Program-made: the position numbers and the translations under genes
Shown here: piece by piece, positions 23,749 through 36,215 of the stretch
Layout of the letters: each line of letters begins with the position of its first letter
How positions within the stretch are numbered: the stretch's first letter is position 1
Notes under the pieces: generated by a model
What the model saw: the letters and a program-made list of their open reading frames with translations, nothing else
Told to the model about the DNA's origin: nothing
Databases searched by the model: none
Origin: Jacaranda mimosifolia
Lineage: Eukaryota > Streptophyta > Magnoliopsida > Lamiales > Bignoniaceae
Direction of reading: 5' to 3'
DNA length: 64,000 bases
Assembly: GCA_018894105.1 (NCBI GenBank)
Contig: CM032121.1
Coordinates: 20,990,730-21,054,729 of the forward strand

Positions 23749-26700
23749 TGATGGCAAGAACTTTTCGTGGCAAAATATTAAGGAGCCAACAGACAAATAA
23801 GAATAGTGAACCAAGGCAAGTTGTGAGGCCTAATAAGCAGCATCAGGATACTTCTGGTATGTTTAGTTTTGATTACTTGTTCAATTATCCGACATAAATA
23901 TACCATTGGATATTAGTTGATGCATTTTTCTATTATAAATTGAAAATTATATCATAGCACATTATTATTTGTAAATTATATATGATGTAATTTATTTAAT
24001 TTCATTGTAATGATAGGCATTTATCATAGTAGACCCATAGGAGATATTAATGTTGATCAGAATCTATCTAGACTGTATGTCAATGAGATGGACAATGAGG
24101 TGCATGAGGATACTCCTGGTATGTTATTTTAATATATTTTCTTTTATTAGCTATGTTTTTAACTTGCACTTAAAAAGGCCATATTCTGCTTTATTATTTG
24201 ATGTAGATTATATATGTCAAATATTTTATTTATTTTTATTGTGAGATAGGCATTCGTCGTAGTAGGCGCACTAGAAATACTGATATTGATCAACATCCAC
24301 CTGAGCTACATACAAATGAGATGGATAATGAGATGCATATGGATAACACGGGTATGTTATTTTAATACATTAGCTTTTATTGACTTGAACTTAAGAAAAT
24401 TCACAAACATCTTTTGAAGTATTTGCTTGCTAAAGCTTATGTGAGTTTGCAGTTTTTTTTATTCTATGAGATGGTAGAATTGGACAGATGGTAGATTAAT
24501 TACTAAAAAATTTAGCTTTTATTTTTATTTTATTGAAGCTTGATAAAAAGTGAGGTATATACAGAAACAAAAAACAAGGTTTACTTTATATGTTTAGAAA
24601 ATATTTTGTTGATTTCTATTGGCTTCTATTAGATTCTATTTTCCCATATTCATAATCAAAAATAGAGTGAGTAAGGGTTCATTGTTTGAAGTTCTATTAA
24701 TAGTCTAAACGAGCAATTATAGATCAAATTGCTATTTAAGAAATATATTAGTTTTAATAAGAAAGACAATTAAATATTAAAGGAGTTTTAATAAGGAGAA
24801 CTACATTACCTTATTATATTTTTTGTTATTTTTATTGTATTCCATCTTTTATAGATAATGTTTATGAGATAAAGTAGACCAGAGGACCTACACACTTACC
24901 AGGTGTTTGGATGATGAAAGGTCGCAAACAAGTTCATTTTAACAAGCATGGACAACCTATTGGTCCAAACAAGTCTACGTTTGTAGAATTTCTTTGTACC
25001 TTAGTAAGGAATGCTAAACTTGTTTCGGCTTGACTTCAAATCATAGCATAAAGTACCATTACAAGTGAAGAACAAGTTAATTGAAATTGTCAAGGTAATC
25101 TTATTTCATATTATTTAAATTTTTATTTTTCAAAGTTGACGTTAATAATAATTTCAAATATGCTTTGTAATTTAGGATAAATATTATGGTACTCCTAGAT
25201 TTGAGCATTGGACTGTGATGAATTTGGGCAAGAAATGGAAAAACTGGAAGAACAGAGTGAAGGATAAGTTTTTTGATCCAAATTTGTCATTAGTAGTTCA
25301 CTGGTATCATGAGGAAGCAAGGGTAACAACTTATATTTGGAATATTTAAAATAACTTATTATTTTTAATATAATATATATTATTTGAATAGAAGTTATGA
25401 GAATACTAACCTTATTATTTATTTTGTACATTTATGAAGAAAGTGCTTGAAACAAGCAAAATAGAGCAAACAAGAAAATGATGCACATTACTGGAAAGAA
25501 AAGTTTTGCACAAATCGAGGAACAATTGAAGGTCACTATTTTATTATGTTTATATTATTGTAAGTTTTAGTGAAATATTCATCTACTGATTATCTATTTA
25601 TATAGAATGAAACAAGAGCAAATAATGTAAGAAGGGATGGAAATGCTAGCGATGAAGATACTGAATTGAATGGCAATTCAACTAAAGATGAGTTATCCAA
25701 GTTGGACCGTTTTGAAAAATGTTATACTCGAAATAGAAATGCATCCAACCCTGATGTGGTAGACTCATTGGTAAGAATAATTCTTAAGTAGTTACGTGAG
25801 TTGTTTTATATATCTACCTAAATTTATTATAATATTCTTTCATCAAACATTGATGTTCTTTAATTAAACTTGACATGCAGTTGAAGATAAAAGAGCTGAG
25901 AAGGGAACTTTCTCCTAGTGCAAAAGATAAAGGTCCAAATGATATATATTCTCAAGTTAATGGACCAAATAAGGGGGGAAGAGTATGCATGTATGGTTTT
26001 GGAGTCATTACTTCTGATATATATGAAGACATGCCTTGTAAAAGGGCTTGTTATCGTATAAACATGCAATATCAAGCTGAAATTGATATGTTGAAGCAAA
26101 AAACCGATGAGCAAGCTAAGCAAATACAAGAGCTTCTTCGACTGAGCAAGCGTTGGTTGGAAATCACTGATATTCCCCAAGAAGTCTGAGACGTTCCTTT
26201 ATCATCCTCTCACCAGCCAATAGCATCTCATTGCCATTCATTATCAAGCATTAGTAGAATGCCTCTATGGGTAATCTCTCTATAAATCTCATATCATCTT
26301 AGGATCATCAAAAGTAAGATTGAAATTGAATTTTCCTATTTCGGAAGTTTGATAGCTTCTTGTCAATGTTGAACTTAGGTTGATTGAAGAAACTAAATAT
26401 CTTTTGGGAGTTTTAATACATATCTGAATATGCATTTGGTTTGAATGTGATATTTAATGATAACTTAATTGAATTCTTTTTAGAAAATAATTGCTTGCAT
26501 AAATAAAATTCTATAATTTAAATTTTCTTTTTGAGATATTCTGCTGCTTATTTAGTATGGTGATACCTTGTGATATTGGAGAATTTTGTTATGACTAGAT
26601 TTTGAAGTTTGTTTCAACATCTTAATATTTGGACGATCATGTTTTTAATGTGCAAGCTTGTTTTCTCTTATGCTTTTTTAGCTTTATTTGGTTAGTTCAT

Positions 26701-27050
26701 GCCTTTAATGTTAATAAGTTAAGAAAATATATAATAGTTATGATATGCTTGTGTATTCTCTGAAATCTTTATAATGATTTACTTATGTAGTTAAGTTACA
26801 TATCTAATATAGGTTGGAGCACAAATAGTGCTGAAAAGTATGGCTGAACAATAAAAAACTATTGCAATTGGTCGTCTTGAAAGCTTAAATCCATCAATAG
26901 TAGTTGGAGATGCAGAATTGGGAAAAAATTGGTGTAAAGTTCATGTCAATGTTGCAGTAGACACAAGTGAGGCATTAATACGTCCGATACCAGAATGTAC
27001 AACTATTGGGAAGTTATTAGTAGAGCTATAGCTTGTCCACAACATTTGGT
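23749..27050 (+). pseudogene. CACTA second gene, PF03004-type (TNPA-like) protein, degenerate
   Basis: Apparent exons are 23749-23856 (start ATG at 23751, MARTFRGKILRSQQ), 24017-24118, 24250-24351, about 24855-25095, about 25176-25322, about 25440-25530, about 25607-25770, about 25881-26270 and about 26813-27048. Most are bounded by AG and GT. The middle exons carry the PF03004 plant transposase hallmarks: PGVWMMKGRKQVHFNKHGQP, HKVPLQVKNKLIEIV, KKWKNWKNRVKDKFFDP, ITGKKSFAQIEEQL, RVCMYGFGVITSDI and a coiled coil around DMLKQKTDEQAKQIQELL. The last exon (NPSIVVGDAELGKNWCKVHV) matches the family's C-terminal part. It probably bound element ends or assisted transposition (family inference). Stops at about 24877, 25031, 26187 and 26850 and one shift in exon 4 disable it. 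Confidence 0.8.
24017..24351 (+). repeat. Two duplicated 102-bp exons in the CACTA second gene
   Basis: Exons 24017-24118 and 24250-24351 are each exactly 102 bases and in the same phase. Both start GCATT and end before GGTATGTTAT. Their translations align: GIYHSRPIGD...LYVNEMDNEVHEDTPG and GIRRSRRTRNT...LHTNEMDNEMHMDNTG. The tail of the preceding exon (HQDTSG, then GTATG) matches too. Intron flanks are also similar. Confidence 0.8.
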
Positions 27051-27539
27051 AATTCTCTTTATTATTTATACTTATAAGTGATTATTTTTATTTTTATTAA
27101 TTCATGCATACTTGGTTTGATAGGTCGAAATAGATGAAGAGTGATGAAAAGTTATCTTTTTTTGAAGAGAAGTGTACTTTTGAGAACTATTATGCAAAAT
27201 TGATGGGGTTGGACTAAAAAGACTTATTATGTTGTTAGCTCTTTATTATATGTAATAAGGATTTACTTATTGGTAGTTCATTTTGTTTTCATATGTGCAG
27301 ATTGGTATTGAAAATACATTTGTTGTTGAAATTAATATTTTAGAAACTGTTGAGTGTATAAAATTGATGTGTTTTTAGTTTATACATGTTGTCTAGTTCA
27401 TTCTATTGTTGTCAAATGGTGATTTGTTGAATAGATTTTCTAATGAACATGTATTTTTAAGTTAGATGATTTAATTCTAAGAAGATTTATTTATAGAAAT
27501 GGCAAGCATGTGATGCATTACACAGGCATATTCTATTTC

Positions 27540-27870
27540 TTGTGACGCTTTCTTATCTCTTCAAAGACATATATAGGGACACTTGCAAAATTTTTTATGA
27601 CACTTTCTTATGCCTTTAAAGACCTATGTAGGGCCACTTTCTATTTTTCTTCTACATTCGTTGACACTTTATTATGTCTTCATAAACCTATTAGGACACA
27701 TCATTGTGTCTTAAGAAAAAACTACATATATATATTGTGACACTATACATTATCTTAAAACAACCTATGGTGACATTTTTCTATGTCTCATTAACCTCTT
27801 TATTAAGACACGTTTTAGTGTCGCATAAATTTATTTGTCAAGACACTTTTTAGTGTCATTTTATTCATAT
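27540..27870 (+). repeat. CACTA 1 right subterminal repeats
   Basis: Repeated GACACTTTCTTATGTCTT/CAAAGACCTATATAGGGACAC motifs occur at about 27543, 27598, 27662, 27750, 27808 and 27841. They mirror the GACAC/GTGTC theme of the left end. They stop at about 27870 without a terminal inverted repeat. Confidence 0.7.
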
Positions 27871-27876
27871 AAGGGA

Positions 27877-28254
27877 TTTAGTACCTTGTTCCCTAACAAG
27901 AGCCTACTGACATGCATCCATATCTCATATGGGATTGCCTATGGAAAGAAGCAATATCCAACTCCCTGGATCTATGCATTGTTAGTACAAGTCTATCTGG
28001 ATCTTAGATGCCTATCTCTTAAGATCCTATGACTTGGAAAACTTAAGATCACGACCATGTAAGACTTATTTCATGATCACCACCCAATGCATGACCAAGT
28101 CCACAAGACTAAAGGCTTCAACCAAATGCGAGTGAAGTAGATATAAGTATATGATGAAATGACCATGCTATTAATATCATTCACTTAAGATTATATCACA
28201 AGTGAAATAGTTTTGAACGCCAATCTAATTGGCTTGCTGGGCCCTATTCTGACA
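27877..28254 (-). mobile_element. Copia A 3' LTR, first 378 bp only
   Basis: Read on the minus strand it starts TGTCAGAATAGGGCCCAGCA at 28254 and matches the outer part of the LTR at 35830-36215. It stops at the junction with CACTA 1, so about 1.7 kb of LTR is missing. Confidence 0.85.
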
Positions 28255-28264
28255 ATCTCCCACT
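28255..28264 (-). promoter_or_regulatory. Polypurine tract of copia A
   Basis: AGTGGGAGAT on the minus strand lies directly before the 3' LTR. This is the usual site of plus-strand priming in reverse transcription. Confidence 0.7.
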
Positions 28265-31200
28265 TGTCCTGAAGCCAATTCCCCATAGCCTTCAGACCTA
28301 TCTTCTCAAATTGTCCTTCGAAGAACTTTTGCAATAGGGGTTTAGTTAGTAGATATGATATATTCTTTTTCGAGGCAACTCTCTCCGTTTGGATGTCGCC
28401 TCTATCAATGATCTCTCGGATCAAACGATATCGTCTTAATATGTGCTTGGATCGCTAATGAGATCTTAACTCTTTGGCTTGTGCTACTACCCCATTGTTG
28501 TCACAGAAGATAACTACTAGCTCAACAATACTAGGCACTACATTCAACTGTTGAATGAAAATGTTCATCCAAACACCTTCTTTTGCAGCTTCTGAAGCCG
28601 CAATATATTCTGCCTCTATGGTAGAGTCGACCGCGGTGTCATGTTTGGAACTCTTCCAATTCACCGCGCCGCCATTAAGGAAAAATACAAATCCAAATGT
28701 GGATTTTAGGTCATTTATATCGAATTGGAAACTAAAATCCAAAAAACCTCTTGTTTCAATTCTCTACCGGCATATCCTAAAAACAAGTCCTTAGTCCTTC
28801 TTAAGTACTTAAGGATTGATTTTACGATTGCCCAATGACTCTCACCGGGATTAAATTGGAAATTACTCGTAACACTTAGAGCGTGTGCCACATCTAGTCT
28901 TATACATTGAACGACATACATTATGCTCCTTATAATAGAGGCATAAGGTATGTGGGACATTCTTTCTCTTTTGTCATTAGTCTTAGGGGCCATAGACTTG
29001 GAGAGGTGAATGCCATGTCCGTAGGAATGAATCATCTCTTGGATTCTTCCATACTAAGTCTCTTTAGTATCTTGTCAATATATGGATTTTGGGAATGCCC
29101 TAGCATCCTCTTAGATCTATCTCTATAGATACATATTCCTAATATGGAGGATGCTTCTCACAAATCCTTCATGGAGAATTGAGTAGATAACCATATTTTA
29201 GTACACTATAACATTCCTACCTCATTCCAAATGATAAGGATGTCATCGATATAAAGTACAATAAACTATATACTACTCTCACTAGCCCTTATGTACGCAC
29301 ATGATTCATAAATATTTTTGATAAAGCCATACTATTTACCTGTCTTATCAAAATATATGTTCCAACTCTAGGATATCTGTTTGAGTCTATAGATGGATCT
29401 CTGGAGTTTGCAAACCCTTTGCTCACTCTTTTTAGATGTAAAACCTTGTGGTTGCTCCATATAAATTTCTTATTCAATGTCTCTATTGAGGAAAGTGATT
29501 TTTATATTCATTTGCCATATCTCATAGTTATAATTTGCTGCTATGGCAAGTAGAATCCGAATGGACCTAGGCATTGCGACTAGTGAAAAGGTTTCCTTAA
29601 AATCGACACTGGCTCTTTGGGTGTAACCTTTTGCCACTAATTGCACCTTAAAGGTCGCTACCTCTCCATCGACTCCAAGCTTTTGCTTTATAGATCCACT
29701 TGCAACTAATGTGAGCTATTCCCTTTGGTGAATCTACCAAAGTTTATACTTTATTAGGGTACATGAAGTCCATTTTGGATCTCATGGCATCATGCCAATA
29801 TCCCGAGCCTATGTCTAACATAGCTTCCTCGTATATCTTTGGATCATTATCCGATTAGCCCATTTCATGAAGGAATCCAAATCTCTTGGGTTGCTTCTTG
29901 ATTCAGTCCGACCCTCTAGGAAGGTGTGTATAGGGCTCTTGATGCTCACTTGATTTTACCGCTTGTGGGATTTGTTGATTGTTTTGAACTTTATCAAGTT
30001 CAACAACAACACCATTTCTATCTAATAGAAATTCCTTTTCTAAAAGATTGGCGGTCATTGAAACAAACACATTTTGTTTTGAGGGATCATGAAAGTAATA
30101 ACCCAAAGACTCTCTCGGGTATCCCACAAACTTGCACAAAGTAGATCTACTATCCAACCTATTTCCCACTGTCCGTATTACGTAGATGGGAGACCCCCAT
30201 ACTTTTAGGTAGTTATAAGAGGGCGTTTTGCCATTCCATATCACATACGGTGTTTTAGGCACTGACTTTGATGGTACTATATTTAGTAGCATCGCCACCA
30301 TTTCTAAAATGAACCCCCAAAAAGATATGGACATATTGGAAAAACTCATCATAGAACGTACCACGTCTCCAAAGTATGGTTTTTCCTTTTGGCTACTCTA
30401 TTATATTGGGGTGTGCCAAGTGGAGTCTATTATGAGATAATCACATTCTCTTTTACATAATCCAAGAATTTGGTACTTAAGTATTCTCCTTATCGATTCG
30501 ATCGAAGAGCTTTAATACTAAGTCCCTTTTGCTTTTTCACTTTATTCCTACATTCTTTGAACTTTTCAAAGGCTTTAAACTTGTACTTCATAAGATATAC
30601 ATGTCTGAATCGACTATAATTATCAATAAAAGTGATGAAGTATGAATAGCCTTCTCTCGCACTAATTCTTAGTAGGCCACAAACATCTATATGGATCAAA
30701 TCTAAAAGACTTATGGTTCTCTCCGTTTGTCCTACAAAGGGAGCCGTGGTCATTTTTTCCTTTAAACAAGATTCACAAGTAGGAAGTTCTTTAATGCCAC
30801 TAACATTTAGTGCTTTGAGAGCTTCTAACTTGTTCATCCTATTTTTAGAGATATGTCCAAGTCTTACATGCCAAAGAATGGCATCTTCTTGGTTATCTAA
30901 CTTTCTTTTACCAGATTGAATATGCATTAGTGAAGGTTGTGAATCTAGTATGTATAATTTTTTATTTAATGTACCTTGTGTAGTTAAAAAACTGTTCTTT
31001 AATGATTTTAGTACTCCATTCGATATAGAAAAATCAAATCCTTCATTATCTAGAGTGGGCATTGAAACAATTTTTTTAACAAGTTTGGGTACATAACAAC
31101 AAGGATTTAAAATAATGCAAGCATCCCCAAGTCTAATTTTACTACGCCTTGGACTGTGGCAGCAACCTTTGCTCCATTTGCTAGGCGGAGGATCATATCC

Positions 31201-31299
31201 CCTTTATGTAGACTCTTTCTTCTTTCCATTCTTTATAACAAATTACAAAGGTAAGAACCACATGTGGTATCAAATACCCGTGAGAAAGAATTACTCGTT
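28265..31299 (-). pseudogene. Copia A pol: protease, integrase, reverse transcriptase, RNase H
   Basis: Reading right to left, the protease site (about 31245-31277) reads FDTTCGSYLC, so the usual D-T-G is D-T-T. The pre-integrase zinc region has HVRLGH...ELPTCESC. The integrase core has HIDVCG and FIDNYSR, but the third acidic residue is lysine (NRVAKRKN, near 30390-30400). RT includes FIVLYIDDILII (about 29226-29260) with the Y-x-D-D intact, and NPGESHWAIVKSILKYLRR. RNase H has LNGGAVNWKSSKHDT, STIEAEYIAASEAAKEGVW and CDNNG. Several frameshifts (for example near 29300, 30370 and 31060) and stops break the frame. It would encode the enzymes that copy and integrate the element. Confidence 0.85.
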
Positions 31300-32136
31300 A
31301 AGTGCATTTCAATGAAGTACATACCCTTCCCAAGGGTGCCAAGGTATTCTTCACAGTTTCTTTTCCAATGCCCTTTATTGCCACAGTAAAAACAAGTAGT
31401 ATCGGTCTTGTCACCATTCTTTTTCTTAACTTCCCCAAAACCCTTCAGTGGTTGCTTCCCTTTCGAGGATGAACTTTTTTTCCTCTTACCTCCCTTTCTA
31501 GGACCCTAGGGTCCTTTGACTTAGAGGTGGAATTAAGCAAAAGAGGCCTTACCTTTTTCATAGTCACCTTGGCAGTCACATGCATATTCACCAATTCATT
31601 AATCGTAACCTTTTCCTTGGGCATATTGAAGTTCAAAACGAATTGGTCGAATGAATTGGAGAATCAAATCCATGTAAAGGTCATTGTCCACGATAAAATT
31701 AAGTTTTCCAAGCTTTTCAATGATCCCTATAATTTTGAGGCCATGATCATGGACATTAGCACCTTCACCCATCCGTATCCTAAGGAGCACCTTCGACAAA
31801 GCGAAGTTTTCATGTCAAGTTTCGACACCATACAACTCTTGTAGGTATTTACAAATCTCACATGCATGTCTCATATGCTCGTGAGTCTTTTGAAGCTCAT
31901 TAGTCATAGATTCCATCATGAGGCATCTTATTTATAGATCATTATCCACAAGTTTAGTGAACACTTCGCGTGCCTTATTGGCGGCATCATCACGCAATGT
32001 GTTTGGCGATATTGATCAAGGATGTAGTTTCTCTTTTTAGAGTCAAGAATAATTTTAAGGTTCCTTAACCAATCATGAAAGTTATCCCAGTAAGCTTATT
32101 AATTTTCAAAATACTTGCGAGTAGAATATTAGCCAT
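31300..32136 (-). pseudogene. Copia A gag (capsid/nucleocapsid)
   Basis: The likely start is the ATG at 32136 on the minus strand, opening MANILLASIL, in the same place as the gag start of copia B. The capsid part is frame-shifted. A basic KSKDPRVL stretch precedes a zinc knuckle CFYCGNKGHWKRNC at 31353-31394 (C-x2-C-x4-H-x4-C, complete). Gag would package the RNA in virus-like particles in the cytoplasm. Stops and shifts make it nonfunctional. Confidence 0.75.
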
Positions 32137-34082
32137 TTTGTTTGTTTGAAGATCTCGAAAATCTATAAGAGGCGAAAAAAAAGTATAAGCATACTATTGA
32201 ATTATTGATATTGCAAAAAATATGTTCATGGCCTTTCAAGCATGGTTTTCTCCTACTATTTTATCAAATCCTTCACGCCTAGAAGAATTCAGGAAATCTC
32301 ATTTATAGTGAGAATCAAGATCCCAAGGACTTGCAAGTGGACCCCCATAACTGAGTGCCATCCACAAGCAATCGAAGGGTAAGCAACTTTTGCTAATTGT
32401 ATCTCATGCAACTTTTGATATATTTTGCCTCATTTTTCACATAGACCCACGTAACTGTGCACTATCTATGTTACTAGGTGTTAAGTCCAACCTACCAATC
32501 AAATGTTGATTCAAAACGGGCACCACAACATCCCCCGTAATTGAGTGCTAATGTGTGGGCATTCTTGACTCAAAAATGCATCTCATACTTAGTGTATGCT
32601 TACAAATTTGCTCCTAAGTGTAACCTCCGTAATAGAGTTCCATCACAAAATCGATAGCATTGTCATGGCACACACTATTGGTAGAAGGCATGAATTAATT
32701 AAAACTCATTTTAATTTATATCAATTTTGACTTAATATTTGGAAAGCACTTAGACATTCCAAGTAGAGGGTTTTTGCTTGCAAAGATCTCATCATTTTAT
32801 CTTCTTATTTAGGTTCTCTATATCCTAATCATGCATCTCATACATAAATAGGATATGGAAAGCATAAATAAGTAAATGCGCCTAGCATGCTCCTAGGGTG
32901 GGATGACCATGAGCTTAGCCAAGTGGTGCACTGAGAGCCATAGGTACACCACCCAGTTGATTTAAGTGGGTTGATTAAATCTAGTTATGACATAAGTGTG
33001 TCCCCATACAATCATGGGTCTTCAAAAGTCTCCATGCCTCCAATGGTCTCCTTACCCCTTGTAGCATTTACAACAAAAAGAAATCCTCATTCCTAGTGAT
33101 TCTACTCTCATAACATCTACAAGATAGAAATTAAGAGGCACACATGCCCCAATCTAATACAACCCTTTTCAACAACTTGAAACAAATAAAATTAATATTA
33201 AAGGCTCATGATCATCTTCAGTCATTCATTATCCATTCAACAGTTAAATGAACAATAAATAAATCTAGAATTAAAAATTAATTCTAACAATTAAATGCTT
33301 ATCATATAAACAAATAATTGGCCAAGCATAACTTTTATGCCAAAAATTGAAGATTAACTTTAACTAGTTTTTAAAAGCATTCAAAAATGTCAAACATAAT
33401 TTTGAGACCTTGCACAACACTTGTGCATCTATTATGTGTGAGTCAAAACTCTTTTGGTCCCATAAAAGAGCACAAAAATAACAAAAACCCATGCCAAGTG
33501 AAAAAGTGTTGCTGCCTGCCCAGGCTGGGCTCATAGCTGCTCCCAGCTAGGCTAGGCAGCTTGTCCTGTTTTCACGTCGGCACCAAGTCATGTCCATTTT
33601 AGCTCAAGTTTTGTGCACCAAAAATTTTAGGACACTTCCTAAACATTGAAACACACATTATAGATTAAATTCCATATTCAAAACACCTTCTAAATATAGA
33701 ATTTCAAGTGCTCAAACGTGCTTCCAAAAACTAGTATAAGTAAGAATCATATTCTTCCAAAATCTCCAACAAAACTCCAATCAAATTGGATCCAAAAATG
33801 ACCAAAATAAACTAAGGCCAATAAACACATGCTATATCAATGTATAACATCAACTGATGCCAAATCAACATTCAACATTAATAACTATGAATTAAAACAT
33901 ACTAATCATATGAATCAACACTTAAAACATATAGTAGCATGCTTTTAATTCATCAATTAAGGATCCACATAAAACATCATCTAAACACTCTACTCCATCA
34001 ATTGAATCAAGAATTTGTTGATTTTAGATCAATTCATCACATGAATCAATCAATCAAGAAATCCAAATCTAAGCATGAATTA
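32137..34082 (-). other. Copia A untranslated leader with conserved motifs
   Basis: About 1.9 kb lies between primer site and gag, unusually long. It contains a four-fold motif of the form ATGGCACTCAGTTATGGGG (minus strand) at about 32345, 32446, 32532 and 32625. It also has a GTGGTGCAC/GTACACCAC stem at 32922-32951 and a GC-rich patch at about 33505-33600. The same features occur in the same order in copia B. No coding frame is conserved. Confidence 0.65.
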
Positions 34083-34095
34083 GGCTCCATTACCA
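34083..34095 (-). promoter_or_regulatory. Copia A primer-binding site
   Basis: TGGTAATGGAGCC on the minus strand, two bases or so past the LTR end, aligns with TGGTATCAGAGCC (copia C, 56843) and TGGTATTGGAGCC (copia B). It is a methionine-initiator-type primer site with changes. Confidence 0.7.
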
Positions 34096-34097
34096 CT

Positions 34098-36215
34098 TGT
34101 TGGCAAGTCTTGCTCTAGGATCCAATAATAAAACTTCAAAAGCATAAATAAACTAGTGCTTTACTTGCTCACAAGGATCTAATCTGCTAGGGATTTATAT
34201 TTAGGAATATTGTTACCTTGAATAGAAAATTTCCAAGGAGAAAATGGTGAACTCTTCACTAATCCAGAATTTTCCAATCAGCGGTGCAGCAGCAAGAGAG
34301 CAACTTTTGCCTTGGTTAAACTTCTCCAAAAATCACCAAACAATTCTTGGATCCTCTAAACGCCTCGAAGAAGACACTATGAAATTGTGGATCAAAACAC
34401 CTTCTCGATCTCCTAGAAACAAATTGGCAAATCGCTGTTCTGTTTAGTGGATCTCCAAAGCTAGCAACCCAAGTGTGTTGCCTTTATTATGGTGATCCAC
34501 ATAGTAATTGAACTTCTAATTTCTCCTCATTTTTAGCTGGAGTAAGAGAGAAGAAATACAATGGTAGAGGCTAATTTGAGGTTGGATAAGAAGAAGTAAA
34601 GCAAAGCTTCAACACATGATACAATGCTTGGAGAAAGTATTTTGGAGGGAATTGTGAAAGATTCTAATCTTCACACCTTTTGCATAGTGGCCGATCCTCT
34701 ACCTCTATATCGATATATAGAAGGAGGATGATGTGATGCCAAGGAGGATGGCATCACACCTTCCTCAAGGGCGACAGCCCCTTGCCTTGCCAAGGTGGCA
34801 AATTCAAATTCAAACTAGATTTGAATTTGAGTGCATTTTAATTACATTTAAAATCTAGTTTCAAATTAATTAAGATGTTGATTTAAATAAATCTTTCATT
34901 TGAATTTTTTCTCCAATTGATGATAATTTGGCACCAAATAATTAACTTCCTAATTATAGGTCTAATTAGCTTCTTAAATTAATTGATTAATTTAACACTT
35001 TAAATAATCAAGCTAAAATTGATCTTCAAATTGGACACCTAAAAAATCAGTTCGATGGAGCAATTTTTCTAACACTTAGAAAATTCCTTGATTAATTAGG
35101 AAGCTAATTGAATTTTGTGTGTGACCAAATAAGTTCTACCATTCATTGATCATGGGCTCACAACTCCTTGTGACTTTAGAATATCTTATATTCATTTTAG
35201 TTTAAAACATATTTAAACTAATCAACTCGAATCAATTAGTCTCCATTAATTGAAAAGTACCTAATCTCCATGGTCAATGTCCAACCTCAAGCCTATAGAG
35301 CCCAACTAATTGGCTGAAATGAATGATTTTGGAGAACCATCATAACTCTGTGCTTACCATGCAAATACGGTCCTTTCGTCTCCTATCTCCCGAAAGAGGC
35401 CTAGGACAAGATATTTATCGGCTCCCTAATAGCCTCAACACTATGTCTCTATTCTCAATGTCCAATTCCATTGTATGACCTCATATTTGGAAAACTGCTT
35501 TTCCAAATTGTCACACCACCTTGCGCAAGAATTTCTTAAAAACGATCATTATAGAACACATAGGAGATGTACTCATCCTTCACAAAGACAAGGAGTCAAA
35601 TTCCATCTTGGATCTTACAAACCTTCATGTTTAAGCAGCTCATGCCTAATCACCACCTGAATAGCCTACTAAGTGATGAAGGAGGTGTTAATGCATGAGG
35701 ACCAAAACACAAGGTTACTATGGATTCTTAGGTCAAAGGACTAATTATATGCCCTAGCATAAGCGGAAGAATTTGCCACTACCGACTTGCCACTCTGGCT
35801 ATCTAGTAGATTCTTCAGTAGGTCTTCCGTGCCTTGTTCCCAAACAAGCACCTACTAACATGCATCTATATCTCATATGGGATTGCCCATGGAACAGAGT
35901 ACTATCCAACTCCTTGGATTTATACATTGTCAGTGCAAGGCCGTCTGGATCTTAGATACAATGTTTGTTAAGATCCTATGACTTAAAAGATTTTAAGATC
36001 ACGATCGTATAAGACTTATTCCATGATCACCACCTAGTGCGTGGCCAAGTCCTTTAGTCTTGTGTGATCTAATGGCTTCAACCAAATGCTAGTGAAGTAG
36101 ATATAAGCATAAGATGAAGATGGCCATGTTAATAATATCATTCAATCAAGACTGTATCATAAGTGAAATAGTTTACAACACCAATCTAATTGGCTTGCTG
36201 GACACTATTCTAATA
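34098..36215 (-). mobile_element. Copia A 5' LTR, about 2.1 kb
   Basis: On the minus strand it begins TATTAGAATAGTGTCCAGCA (first TG changed to TA) and ends CCAACA. It contains the strongly conserved GGGAGATAGGAGACG block (35355-35391) and a TATA-like string at about 34705-34720. The outer end abuts copia B RT sequence, marking the insertion point of A in B. Open stretches such as 34244-34447 and 35475-35660 are LTR sequence, not genes. Confidence 0.85.

Larger units (their letters stand above)
14028..27876 (+). mobile_element. CACTA (En/Spm-type) transposon 1, right end lost
   Basis: The left terminus CACTACTAGAAAAAAGG is a classic CACTA terminal inverted repeat. Subterminal repeats built on GACAC/GTGTC follow. 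The body carries a TNP2-family transposase pseudogene (19895-23521) and a PF03004-type second gene (23749 to about 27050), in the usual order. Matching GACACTTT/AGTGTC subterminal repeats resume at 27540-27870, but no right terminal repeat is present. The sequence switches to copia LTR at about 27877. It inserted in the chromovirus 5' LTR, probably with a 3-bp duplication (AAC) that cannot be confirmed because the right side is deleted. Confidence 0.85.
27877..36215 (-). mobile_element. Ty1/copia element A, near full-length, minus strand
   Basis: From right to left on the plus strand the element has a 5' LTR (34098-36215), primer-binding site (34083-34095), leader with conserved motifs, gag, protease, integrase, RT and RNase H, polypurine tract (28255-28264), and the first 378 bp of the 3' LTR. 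Protein order PR-IN-RT-RH identifies Ty1/copia; the gag and RT wording resembles the Tork/TAR/Angela group. It sits inside the RT of copia B. All frames are broken. Confidence 0.85.

Noticed and set aside
25860..26180. 106-codon open frame on the minus strand
   Set aside because: It is the shadow of the PF03004-type exon at 25881-26189 on the plus strand.
28555..31844. Several plus-strand open frames (for example 28555-28794, 30713-30919, 31527-31844)
   Set aside because: They are antisense to the copia A pol and gag frames, which carry the recognisable domains.
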